A stretch of 64,000 bases of DNA from Termitomyces sp. T153 (taxonomy: Eukaryota; Basidiomycota; Agaricomycetes; Agaricales; Lyophyllaceae), in contig JACKQL020000034.1 of the NCBI GenBank assembly GCA_018296165.2, positions 248,001 to 312,000 of the forward strand, given 5' to 3'. This document shows positions 36,392-48,400 of this stretch, piece by piece; the stretch's first letter is position 1; each line of letters opens with the position of its first letter. Both the position numbers and the translations under genes were made by a program. Below the pieces are notes generated by a model. The model had not been told where the DNA came from, searched no databases, and worked only from the letters and a program-made list of their open reading frames with translations.

Positions 36392-36675
36392 GGCGCGTTA
36401 AGGTTACACCCTTGGTAGCGCTGCCCGACAAGAATTGAAGAAGGTAAGTGACAGCCGTGAAAGGCCTATGTGAGGAAAGAAAGACGCGGCCTGGTATTTG
36501 CCAGCAAAATGTAAGATCGTCCGTGCCCACTGTCAAAAGTTCAGTAGTTTGTCCGACTCGCAACCGAGGAGCTGGCGGGACGAATGGCTTCCACGTGACG
36601 AATCACTCGTCGCGACCCCGAGTCGTCTCATTGAGCTCATCTAGGTACAACAACCTAGTCCGAGGCTTTCTCAGT

Positions 36676-37851
36676 ATGTCCTGGTTGGCAACATTAGCCT
36701 CTATCGGAATGGCTGTCGGCCCGCCTCTGGTATGCTGTTTCTATACGATTCTCGAAATTACTAATGTGTCGTGTCAGGTATATGCTGATCAGGCGATATC
36801 CATAGTTAGAAAAAAGCACGTCTCTTTGTTGACTCTCAATCATAGTCGACCTACTGGTACTTATAACTGGACAGGGATTCAACAGGATTCTCCCATGATG
36901 TTTGCGCGATCTTGTAGGTCCTTGTCCGCCGTCTACGCTGACTTATGACCAATTGTTGCAGATTAATAGCCAACATTACACGATGTTTCTTCTGGTTAGG
37001 GTGCGGCTTGCCGCTCAATAATATTTGCTCGTCTGATTGAAACGAATCGCTAGAGATCATTATGAACTTGCTCTTCTCATCCAGTCGATCTTGATGATTC
37101 TGGCTCAGGTTTGCAAGTTCTAGAACTCTTATATTTAGACTCACATCATTTCTGTTAGCTGGCCCTGTTATATATTTGCATTCTCTATCGTCCCAGACTC
37201 AGTCCCGAAGGCTTAGGAGGATCGACGCGTCCTCTTACCTTTTGGCAGTGGCCCAACTATTCGCAATACATCGAATTTTTAGCGGGCCTCGTGTGCGTGG
37301 TGCTCAATTGTCTCACTGTCTTCCCTGAAAACCTCCTCTAGTCTGTGCCAAGCCATCCTTTTCCTTATTTTTGGCCGCTTCGAAACATTTGTGTCCATTC
37401 TCGGCTTTGTGGCGCTAGGACTTGAGAGCACACTGCCCATACCACAACTCATCAGGTTCACTTGATTTGGTATATATCGGGACGTGGCTGATATATGTAC
37501 AGCAACTATAATCAACGCTCACTATATGGCTTTCGCATGTCGACCCTCGTTGGTTGGGCAGGCGGCGATTCTTTCAAGTATTGATCTGTCAACTTTCCCT
37601 GTTGCATCGAGCTGAGACATTCGTAGAACTGCCTACTTTTTTCTTCAGAACTCCCCACTTCAGTTCAAAGTGTGCGCTATCTTTCAGCTGTCAGTCGATT
37701 GCGGTGAGATTCTTCTTTCCCTTGGTTGCCCCTGTTCATCTTTTTTCCAGCGATCGTGATTCAACGTGTATCTTATGGCAACGCACCACCAATAACTGCA
37801 TTGTTAACAAATGAAGATGACTTGGAGGAAGCATTAGTTTTGGCCTCTTGA
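36676..37851 (+). CDS. PQ-loop repeat membrane protein (PQLC1/Any1-like)
   Basis: Ten small exons (36676-36729, 36778-36815, 36875-36913, 36962-37000, 37054-37108, 37159-37292, 37342-37455, 37503-37577, 37627-37703 and 37751-37851) give 241 residues in frame. No long open frame reveals this gene; it emerges only on splicing. The first PQ-loop region reads VYADQAISIVRKKDSTGFS, then LLIANITRCFFWLG. The second reads ESTLPIPQLISNYNQRSLYG, then FFLQNSPLQFKVCAIFQLS. This pattern matches the SLC66A2/Any1 branch, linked in yeast to endosome-Golgi membrane asymmetry. The tail is acidic (NEDDLEEAL). Intron 2 appears to be GC-AG (donor at 36816). Function is by family only. Confidence 0.85.
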
Positions 37852-38875
37852 TCTACTCGCACAATCAATCCATCTTAGACCGCCATAATGAGATAGACGA
37901 AGCTCACCTACACATGCGGATTAATTTTTTGATCGACTTGATATGATTCTGCGTATTCAGGTCAATCTTGTCTATTACGATCACTCAGAGTTCATTCCCA
38001 TGTCACTGATCCCCAACATATATCTCAGGCGCATTGTCTCCTGATCATCCGGATTACTGGTTTTGATACTTCCATGACATTGTTTCGGCTAGAGCGCGCG
38101 TTCAGTCAATCTCGATAGGCAATACATTTGTACCGGTGTTAGATACACCCTCGATTCCTAGTCAACGTTTTCTCTGGTCCCATCTTGACGGTAACTGATT
38201 CCCACCTGCCCATCGTTCTTCTCCCCAGATCTAGTCCTGTTGATCTTCTATTCTCCACGACCGTGAACGTTGACGAACCGTCAGCGGTCAAGGCAACTTG
38301 ACGAAATGTCTGGATCTGTCCATCAGACCACCGTACCTTGCTTGGTCTGATTCAATTCTGTGTCTCGTTGCACACGATGTGTTATGGCACGATCTTACCC
38401 CTTTGGATAGTACCTTTGTAGACGTGCGCTTCTTGAATAACAATTGCGATGATCGATCGGTGCCCCTCAACCTCAAATAGTCAATCGGAAGGTTAATGAG
38501 AAAAATCCCCTGGAATAGCTATCCGTAAGGCCAAACTAGCAAACGAATAATCCCACCATTGACAGATCTCGAAGCTAGCGGCTGATGAGTCCCTTTGAGT
38601 ATCTTTGGCTCCCGCGATGTGATGAGAAAAATTTTCTTGCCACCCCGCCAACAGCATCAACCGAAGCAGACTAAAAAGGCTCCTGGATAGAAGTTGCAAC
38701 ACATACACAAAGAAGGCACAAACTACAGGCTGGGAAAGTCGAGCAGTGTACGTAGTATGAAAACAACACTCGAGGGGGTAGCAAGAATTATAAAACATAC
38801 AAAGACAGTCATCAAGATTTATTCAATATTGTTCATACATTTCTTTTTTCTTCTTGAGTTTCCAAACGGAACCAT
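37852..38875. other. Convergent intergenic region
   Basis: This lies between the PQ-loop stop and the Smr-protein stop. I see no gene with a supportable splice model. Short open pieces (for example near 38165-38300, plus strand) do not join into a known family. Confidence 0.4.
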
Positions 38876-41559
38876 CTATTCTGAAGCATGAGTGAGTGGA
38901 TCAATGCAGATGATGCCATCCCTCTCGCTCCAGGGGTATCCCCAACGATGCAGCCACTCGCGGACACCCGTGGCCAGACGTGCGCGGGAAGTACCGCGAG
39001 CGACATCCTGAGTGCCAGTGTGTTTCTCTTCACCAACGATAGCGAAAGCTAATCAACAGGAGATGAGACATGAGAAGTAAATCGGAGATTGATGTACGCA
39101 CCCAAGCCGTAGAAATGTTCGCCCTCGAGCTAAGAAAAATATATGTCAAAGGAACCCAATAAAGAACCAAAAAAAACGTACAGCAAGCAAAAATTGTTCC
39201 AAGACCTCTGTCGCCTCATTTGAATGAAGCCCATGTAAATCGAGCATAGCTTCCATCCTTTCTTCAGAAGACAACTTTCCATCTCCAATATCCTTGCTCG
39301 CAACACCCAAGCACACACCATAACCCCCACCACAGGGGTTTCCCCGTGCGCTACGGTCGCCCGGATCGTCCGACCACGCCGCATCTCTGTTTCTCACAGC
39401 CTGCTCAGCGACCTTTGAGCGCTCCGCCACCAGCTTTCCTGCAGCAGAAGCCATTTCAACAGCCATCTTTGCATTGAGCTCATGTCCTTCTCTGCTGAAA
39501 CGTTTAGCCGCAGCACCATCACCACGGCGCCAGGCATCGGCCGCACGCGACAAACACGCATTCCTTGCTGCACCGAGCTGGAGGGCTCTCTGTCTGTACG
39601 ACATGTAGAGATTGCCGATAGATTCGCCGGTCGGGAGCGTCGGAAGGAGCAGCGGCGCGCGCAGCTTGATGCGGGGTGAGGGACGCGGGGCAACGACGGC
39701 CGATCGGCCCTGCGGGTGCTGGAGAAGATCTGAAGACGGGCCGCCGATACGGGCTACGATTGTTGGGTCACCATTGTTGGCGTTTGGCGGGTGTGCAGGA
39801 GCAGGCTTCTTGACAGCAGCAGCGAAGCGCGTTCGACTAGGATCATTGTAGGGGCCACCACGTCGACCACGTGGGGCGAAGCCGGTCTCGTAGCCAAGGA
39901 CGGGAAATTCGTCAGTGGGTGGGTTGTTTTGTTGCAAGTGGGCGAGGGGGCCCGTGCCAGGATGGATGTTTGCGCGCGCCATGGCGATATTGAGGCTGGA
40001 GACGTCGACATCCTTGGGAAGGTGATGGAGAAACTCGCAGTTTTCCTGTTTAGCACAGGTACCTCGTAGCCAGAAACGACAAAGAGCACGTTCGAGGTCG
40101 TGACTAGTAGTGTGATTAATGAAAGAGAGAGAAAAGAGTTGTGTAGAGAAACTGACCTGAATCTGCAGTCGGCACGAAGACACTCGCCTGCCATAAAATA
40201 GCGGCATACTCTGTTGCCGCCGGTTGCGGGCCGAGCACGCGCAGCGCCATTGGCGGGACTGTAGCGAGGTGCATTGGTATTGTTGCGAGGGGCACCACCA
40301 CGGCCGTTTCCCACTGCTTCACGAGAGACTAGGGTGACTCTTCCGCCCATGGACTGCATGCGGACCTGGGGTGGGGACTGGGTGGCGGGGCCGCGGTCAA
40401 CGAGCCAGGCCATGGCGCGTTCAAAGTCGTAGCCGTTGACGGCAAGGGCCTCCTCGAGCTCAGAGGGAGCGAGGGTGGAGCCAAAGACGGAGGAAAGGAC
40501 ATCAAAGGGCGTCATGCCATCGGTGAGCTGGGCCTGAGCGTCGGGGTCGAGCTCTGGGCCATCCTGTGGGGAGTCCTCTGTGAAGTTGTAGGGAGGCATC
40601 TGATAGGTCCAGTGGATGTTGTCGTAGTCGGACACGAAAGCGGGCGGGGCGGGGCCAAAGGGATCGAAGGGGTCGTGCTCGTCGTGGTCGTCGGGGGGGA
40701 GGTGGGACTGGTCGGCGATGAGCGGGGCAGCGATGGCGAGATTGGAGGTTGCCCTGGGCGCCCAGAGATCGGGAGAGGGTGTGTCTGTGCGCAGATAGGA
40801 CGCAGGGGCGGCGGGGGCGGCAGAAAGGGGGCGCTGGATGGGCTTGAACTCTGAGGCCCTGGCGCTGAGGAGACGGGGCGACGAGAGGGGCGTGGCGGGG
40901 AGACTTGCGGTGAACTGGGCGTGGGCGGCGGTGGCGTGGGTGCTGGCGGTAAACTGCGCGTGCGTGGCGGTAAACTGGGCGTGCGCGTGCGTGGCCTGCA
41001 TGTGCGCGAGGACAGGAGACGACTGCGGCGAATAGTCAGCCTGCGCTGCCAGCGGACGGCGGAACACGCCCGCAAGCGGCGACGAGGGCGCAGAGCTGGG
41101 GGCGTCCGGGCGCGTGGCGTGCAGGCGGCCCGAGTTGCGCGACGACGGGCGCGAGAGGGGCCGCCGCGCAGAGGTCAGGTAGAAGAACGGCACGCCCGCC
41201 ACATCGTCGCGGTGCTTGTGCATCAGCTCCAGCACGTTCTGCTCGACCTGCGCCCCGTCAGTCCCCGTCCAGCACGCACATGGCCCACTTACCGCCGCCT
41301 CGTCCAGCCCATACGTCCTCTGCAGCAGCGTCTTCAGCTCCTCCTCCTCCTCCCCCACCAGCAGCCCCACCACCCGATCCACCAGCGACGACGACACCCG
41401 GCTCACCTCGTCCCCATCGCCGCACGTCTCGTCCAGCGCCTTGTGCTGCCGCCCCATCGCAGACAGCTGCGCACGCGTGTGCGGATACTTGCTCATCGAG
41501 TCTGCCCGCGAGTCGCCCGTGCTGCACGCCGTCCCCAGTGGCAGCGTCACCGAGGTCAT
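38876..41559 (-). CDS. CUE-like / CCCH zinc finger / Smr-domain protein
   Basis: Five exons on the minus strand (41559-41293, 41247-40157, 40103-39182, 39129-39102 and 39048-38876) give 826 residues. A helical CUE/UBA-like block lies near residues 325-365 (TPFDVLSSVFGSTLAPSELE). Two CCCH fingers follow (CRYFMAGECLRADCRFSH, CRFWLRGTCAKQENCEFLH). Next is a DUF1771-like helix pair (MSYRQRALQLGAARNACLSRA), and the C-terminal Smr domain has LDLHGLH and HTGTQ motifs. Smr proteins with CUE domains (yeast Cue2, animal N4BP2/NONU-1) act in mRNA surveillance, so an RNA-nuclease role is a reasonable inference. Residues near 175-205 carry an AQFTA repeat. Intron 1 (45 bp, GTAAGT...GCGCAG) has no stop, so it could be retained. 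The start could instead be the ATG at 41592. Confidence 0.85.
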
Positions 41560-41891
41560 CTGGAAACAATGTTGACTCCAATTACAAAGCATCCACAATT
41601 GATCGAGCCTGCGCTTCAAAGTGCCACACTTAACTGTCTACGTACAAAGCGTCTACGTCTTCCAACGGACAAGGATCCCTTTGTCCCCGGGTCCAGAACT
41701 TCCGCGTCTACATCCCAAGTATACAATCATTACCCTCGCATCTCGGGTATGCCACAGCCCATTGTGCCGTGAACAGGACCATTGTTGCCTTCTGACAAGC
41801 ATAACCGCTTTGCTCTTGTGTCGTTCTATAGCAGGTGACATCTTGCAGCATTGCGCCCAGGGATGTACTTGCTTGAATGCTCCAGACTATG

Positions 41892-44142
41892 TCAGCCCAT
41901 TCCACTCAGGACTCGCTGCTCAAGCTTTTGCACAATGCAACACTCATAGAATTGCAACGCGCGTATCAGGCCCATAAAATTGAACACTCGTGCTACGAGA
42001 ACCTTGTGAAGACCCAAGGGACGTTTGGCTTTTCAAAGGCAGTTATCAGAAGTGGCCATCATAGGCAGGGCGAAACTTGAATCCTCATCTGCAAACATTC
42101 ACGATGTATGTGCTGTTGTTATCCTTCTCCAGAGACATCAAGCTCATGTTGACTTGGAATGAATTCAAACTCGTTGGTAATGCCACCCAGATCATGTATA
42201 ATGACCTTTCATCAATGGATTCACAATCGAAGGGTACTCGATGCGATTGTGGCACTTTGGCTCAAGCCATGTTTGCAGGTCGAAACGATTTGATATCTGT
42301 AATGTGCGATCTGTTGATTTTTGTCATCTCTGGCTTACTCATCATGACCATGCAGAAACCGCACTTATTGATTCAATTCTTCTTTTACGTGCTGTTTGCT
42401 CAGCCGATATAACTTGACTGTGATCCAACCATCCAACGTGAGGGCACAAACTATATATATTCAGTCAACGGGACCTCCTATCGTACGGAGGGTAATCCTA
42501 TATCAGAAGACGCCGCATATACGATCACCTCTCGAGCAACTCGCCTTTGGCGTGTTCGAGAGATAATCGGCACTACTAAAGACGACACCGAAAAACTCAG
42601 TGACCATCTTTACGTATTGAAAGATTGTTGGCTGTATTCTGCTGCCAAATTACAAAGCGAGATCCTCGATGATATGTTTGCCAGCCTCTGGAAAGTTGAT
42701 GAGGCTGAGGGATCAAACCACGCAGAACGTGCTAAGCCATACTTCTTGAAACCCCTACAGGACCGGCGTGTTGAGTTTCAAGGTGTTCAAGACATGAGCT
42801 TTACACCTCCCGCAAATGCTGTCAGAGCCCATGTCCTACAGACTATCTCTTGGAGCACAACTCGTAGCTCACATCCTCCTACCATCGATGTGCCCATGCT
42901 CAAGTTTCGGCCACGTTTCCATGCCCGAACAGTGTTCAAGGAACTTTGTCTTGCGGTCGACGAACTGACGGACTATCGTACAATGTTCCATGTTCTACTA
43001 GACATCATTAAAGGTATAGCCTAATTGATTCTTTTTCAACTTATGATTGAGGTTTATTGAGCACTTGGCACTATCATACATGCGTATCGCTGGGTTTGTC
43101 CACCGTGACGTACGCCCTGGCAATTGCCTATGGATACCACCAGTGGAATAGCCAAGCTATCGGATATTGAGTATGCGAGGCGCTTTAACGAACCATCTGG
43201 GCACGACCCTCGAACAGTATGTTTTCCTCTTTGTGTCACGGTGATTCATGCTTATTTCTCGAAAGGAAACTCCAGCATACATGGCTGTTGAATACCAATT
43301 TCAACGTCATTTGTTCTATCCAGCCCTAAGTCTACAAGAAATCGAGGATACCTGTGCTTCGCACTCCGAAAAGGACAGATTCTTCACGTTCAATTTCTAT
43401 CATGACCTTGAATCAGTATATTGGGTCTATCTCTGATTTCTACACTACCGTCTGCCAGCAGAACCGAACACCTTATCCTCTACGGCCACGAACGAACTGG
43501 TGAAAAGAAGGGATGCTTGTGGTATCAATGGAAGCGATGCCCGGTACAGCGTCTTCTCAGATAACAGAAATCTTATCAATATAGTAAATTCACTCAGCAC
43601 CATCTATGGCAAATACGATTATCTGATTGGTGCCACCCTGTTTGCTGTGGAGCTCGTCAATGCCTATAAAGAGATCGAAGCTACAGAGCCCATCAAAATC
43701 AATGGTATTCCCTCACACTGGAATGAGACGCGCTTCGAAAACAAAATCTACGATGCAATAACGAAGCGATTCAATGATATTCTTTCCTCCCGCATGCCCG
43801 AGGGGGCCAACGTTCAAGTAAAGCCTCTGCTTCCCTCGGAAATCAACCCACCACAAACATCAAAAATCAAAGGGAAGGCCAGGGATCTTGGGGATGTGGC
43901 CGTATATGAAGATATCTGGCGATGGAGGAGATTGAGATACCACCTGGCGAACCCTCGACCTCGAAAGCCAAGAAGGGAGGCAGTGTGCCGAAGAATAAAG
44001 GGAAGGCGAGGCAAGTCAATCGAGAGGTTGATGGAAATTCGACGACAGAGCTAGCAATGACTCAAAGATCTGGAACATCGGGCTCTAAACGAAAGCGACG
44101 AAGTGCAGGAGAGCCCAAGGCCAACAAAAAGAAGCAAACATA
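41892..44142 (+). pseudogene. FunK1-type fungal kinase, decayed
   Basis: The parts of a FunK1 kinase are present in order. There is an N-terminal piece from ATG 41892 and a region reading TSRATRLWRVREIIGTT and LYVLKDCW at 42530-42640. Then come RTVFKELCLAVDELTDY near 42930, a catalytic loop FVHRDVRPGN at about 43096 and LSDIEYARRF near 43160. After an intron ending CGAAAG, ETPAYMAVEYQF appears, then the tail. A TGA at 43434-43436 interrupts WVYL-FLHYRLP. The Lys/Ser-rich C-terminus (43922-44142) lies in a shifted frame. I could not join the pieces upstream of the HRD loop without a frame error. FunK1 genes are abundant in Agaricomycetes. Confidence 0.7.
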
Positions 44143-44374
44143 ATCTGGCATCTCGATAGATTACTGCACTGTCTCAACTATTAGAGAATTTTTCGTCATA
44201 GCTATCGCACATCGGCGAGACACGTTTGAGCTAGCAAGCAATGGCTTGGGCAGGAATAACACGTACGAATTCGCGACCTCACGCGAGTTTCCATATTGTC
44301 CTTGGAATGAGAGTAACCCAAATCACAAAGGCTCTGAAAAATAGAGAAAAAATCGTATATCATAATCAAAAGTA

Positions 44375-44992
44375 TCACAGAGCGATATACGAGCCATCTA
44401 ACCCTAGGGCGTGTAGGAAAAGATTTACATTGGCTAGTTTTGTCTGACGTTCGTCCTCATCAGTTATTAAACGTTTGTTAACCTCGGTACACGATCTCCA
44501 AAACCTTCTCGCGCAGCGTAGTAACAAGGAAAGATTGTTGATCTGCCCCTGCATGCAAAGCGATAGCAGCAAGGAGCTGCCAGACTGGCTAGTCCGCATG
44601 ATCAATCGGTTTTGAATGTCCAGCGGGAGCCGCCATCCGACTCGAAGGGAACAATGAAAGTAGATGAGCGGCAAGAGATTGAAAATAAATGATCAATCAT
44701 GGATTTCCTGGACGATAGATGAGTAAGAAGTCTTGATAGAATATTGACACGACCCTCTTCAGGTGTCATGATATTCTGCGCAAGCTCAACACCATTAGTC
44801 AGAACCTGTTTAATAACCCGCCAACCCGGCCGAGTGTACCTGAGGTCGGGGATGGTTCCTGGCGGCCATACTCGGCCAACAGCGGACTTGGAACCATGCT
44901 CAAACTGTACCAAATTGTACCACCATGAAATGAGCAGCCCTTCGGTTGCCAAAACAACATTGCAAAGGCTCTCAACGGCTACCAAGATCTGA
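44375..44992 (-). pseudogene. PAT1-like C-terminal fragment, decayed
   Basis: On the minus strand the fragment reads ESLCNVVLATEGLLISWWYN, WRVIKQVLTNGVELAQN, then in another frame LLAAIALHAGADQQSFLVTT and REKVLEIVY. In a third frame it reads DEDERQTKLANVNLFLHALG. These are, in order, blocks I recognise from the extreme C-terminus of PAT1, the decapping activator. At least two frame changes and a stop (about 44600-44607) separate them, and nothing of the rest of PAT1 is present. It is therefore a truncated, dead copy; the functional gene would be elsewhere. Confidence 0.6.
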
Positions 44993-45430
44993 CAATGAGA
45001 GAGGTTGTTTGCGAATGAGACCGTCCATCTAGGAATGACATTAGAGGAGTTGAAACACTACATGCATGCAATGAAGAGCTGGTGAATCATCCTGATGAGC
45101 AGGAACTGACCTACATCTTACAAAGTAGGAACTGCATTCCAAGCAAATTCTAGCATTTCAAGCTCTACAGGTATAATAAAGAACCTTGTAGGCTGCTTTA
45201 CAGATGTGGCTACATCCCTAGATGAGTGTGAGACATTGATTGGGCTATGTATAATAATAATGAAAGTTCATCAGGCAATGAAGCACAACAGTTTGGTAGG
45301 AGCATGTTCATTTTCAGAGCCATAAAAAACTTGCATTATAACAAAGGAGATTACACAGGGTTCTCTGGAAAAACAAGGACACAATACTTGGTGCAGAAAG
45401 ATTCGAGAATCCAGGCTAAAGTAGCCTAGA
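44993..45430. other. AT-rich CpG-poor intergenic segment
   Basis: No gene is seen. The base composition resembles the retroelement regions, so this may be an old insertion. Confidence 0.35.
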
Positions 45431-48400
45431 GTGGGTAACCTTAGACATGCTGAAGTTGAGCGTTGGACACAGAATGAGATCCTCCCGCACATCGATATCC
45501 CGATTCTGCTTTGATCCAACGATAACCTGCCACACATTGTCCCATGTCGCGCAGTGCCTTCTGCACTCTTTCTTCTTTCTCTCTCTTCTTCCTCCTTTCC
45601 TCCTCAAGCCTACGTTTCTCTTCGAGTCTCCTCTTCTCGTGCTCGGCAGCAAGTTCTTTGAGACGGGCAGCTTCTCGTAAACGTTTTAATTATTGACGCT
45701 CCGCTTCATCTTTCGCAGCAGCACGTCCGAGCTCCTCAGCAAGTGCTTTCTCCCTCCGCGCAATTTCAGTTTGTTTCTCGATCTCCTTCTTCAACTCCTC
45801 TGCTGCTTCTTGCTCTTTCCTTTCTCGATCGCGTTCTGCCCTTTTGCATGCCTCCAGATGATTCCATTCTGAATCTGATACCCCAGGATCACGTTTGTCA
45901 AAGGGTGCAGCTGCGTGGTCTCCTGCAGCAATATCCCGAGCGAGCGCTTTCTCAGCTTCCGCCACTTTTTGAGCCATCCGTGTAGCAATTGGATGACGTT
46001 CATGCGCTTCAACTTGCCTACGCGGGTTTGCCGCGCTTCTTCCTTGTTGATCCTGCCACATATTCTCTACACAGCGAATAGCATCCTCGGCCGATATTCT
46101 GATCGACTCATCATCAGCTTGTTTGGAATCTGATAGAAAAGCAACCTGTATCATCTTTTTCGAGAGTTGGATCATATCCCGTGCATTTCCCCAGGTCGGA
46201 AGAGTTGATGTTTCGAGGATGAGACTCGACATACGACGACATGCATGAGATGATAGGTCGTTTATCTCGGGAAGCTGGACCATTTTTTTGCGAGCTCTCG
46301 CTGCAAAATCTCAATACAACGTGCCGGCTTGATGTTGCGAAAACGAATCTCTTCTGGAAAACGACTAGCCAATCCGGAGTTGACAGAAAGAAGGTCATTC
46401 ATGTCTTGGTCATACCCAGCTAGGATAACGATGATTTTGGATTTGAACTTGTCCAATGTCAGGTCGGCCACGAGTTCATCAACAGCTTCTTTGGCGAAGT
46501 GGCCCTCACCCAACCTATATGCCTATTCAATGAACAAGACCCTGCCCAATGCCTTTTCAAGCAACTGCTTGGTTTTTGGACCAGTTTCCACCACGTAACG
46601 ACCAACAAGGTCGGAGGCAGAACACTCGATAACCTCTGGTGAGGATAACAAGCCCATGTCGTAATATACTTGCCCCATTTTTCGAGCGATTGTAGTTTTG
46701 CCAGTTCCTGTATTTAATCAGATGGTCATTCAGCAAGACAGTTATGTCAACCCACCTGGAGGGCCCTTGAAGACAAAATTGGTGGGGATTTGACTTCGGT
46801 CATCGATATTTCTACTCTTCAACTTCGCGGCAAGACGCTGATAATCTTCTAATCGCTCAACAATCCTCTCGCATCCGACAACATCTTCGAATAGCTTGGA
46901 AAGATTAGATATTGCACGTTTCGCTCGGTCGTAGTCATGATCAAAGTCTTGGCTCTCGAAGACGATGTCGGAGAAACCTCCTTTTGTTTTCGAAGCTCGG
47001 CCCTGATAGTTTTGTTTGGCTTTTGTGATGAGGTTTTCGACTTCTCCACCGTTACCAAAATTTGGACGGTTTCGAAGCCGACCTAGAATTTCGATCGCGA
47101 CTTCTTTAGCAGCATCGGTAGCGGAAAGATCCTGTGCGTTGAGTTTGGAGTTGAGGATTTCAAGAAGTTGTTCGTCGTTGAAATCTTCAAAATTGAAAGC
47201 ATCCTCGATGGCAAATCGCCGTGATAATTCCGGATTGACATTCTTAGTTGGAAAAACTTTAATGATAGTACATGGGCCGATTTAATTCGCCAACCTGGAA
47301 CATCTCGAGCATTTGGTCTTTGTAGCCTAAGAGAAGGACGCATCTGTCATCCCCCGGAACGCTCTGGATTTCTGCGACGAGAGTGTCGATGACCGCGGTC
47401 TTATAAAGATCATTATTTTTTTCAGCCCCACCCGAACCGCCGTACAGCATATACGCCTATCAAGAACTATTTATTTCATATACAGGTGATGAAGGACGGC
47501 AACATACTTCGTCAATGATGAGGACCTTCCCAACTGAGGTCGCGAGAATGGCTTTGGTTCTGGATTCAGACTCGCCTAAAACAGATCCTATGAAATCGGA
47601 AGGGTTTTTCACCATGACTATAAACAGGATCAAAATGGCTAGCAAATATAGGGTAAAGCTAACAAGCTCGCCTTCTCCATTACTAAGAAGACCGAGATCT
47701 GCCAATATCTGGCCATAGAGCGTAGCAACTGTTGTCTTGCCTGTTCCTGGTGAGCCTATGAACACTCGATTCAGAGAAACGTCGAGAGGAGTGCGTCCGT
47801 GGAGTTCGCGTTGGTAATTTTGGTCAACAAGAGTGATCAAGTTGTCAATAGACTCCTTGACAGCTTTCAGTCCAGTAAGACCTTTGAAGTTTCTTTAATG
47901 CAGTACTTTCAGACCTTGCCTTGGAAGGGTCGGAGCCAATGAGGTTGGAGCCAGAAATGAAGTAGTCATCGGTACATAGGCCTTGCCTGCGTTCATCTTG
48001 GATACGTCTGGCCTGGCGCCGCATGACTTGATCAAACATGTTCTGTAAAGCGCGAGCGTTGCCAAATCCCGCTTTTCCCCGGCCTTTACCCAGTCATCGG
48101 ATCGCTATCCGGGCATACAGGCCGTCAAGGCCGTCTTCCACGTTCCCTTTGCCCGAATAATGGGATTCAACCTGTTTCTCTAGCATATGTAATCATCAAA
48201 CTGAAGTTGGAATGGTACACGGCTGAGTAGACCAGGATTATGTTCGAAGAAAGTCTCCATCTCTTTACGATAACCAGCAAAAATGAAGACAATAGTTCCA
48301 ATGTTGTTTTCCATTTCTGCAAGGAGGAAGTCGAGAACTTGTTTGCCTTGAAAGCTGTGCGCATTCGTCAACTGATAGGCTTCGTCAACAAACACGGTGC

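Noticed and set aside
40921..41772. A 283-codon plus-strand open frame rich in arginine
   Set aside because: It is antisense to GC-rich exons of the Smr protein. The composition explains it.
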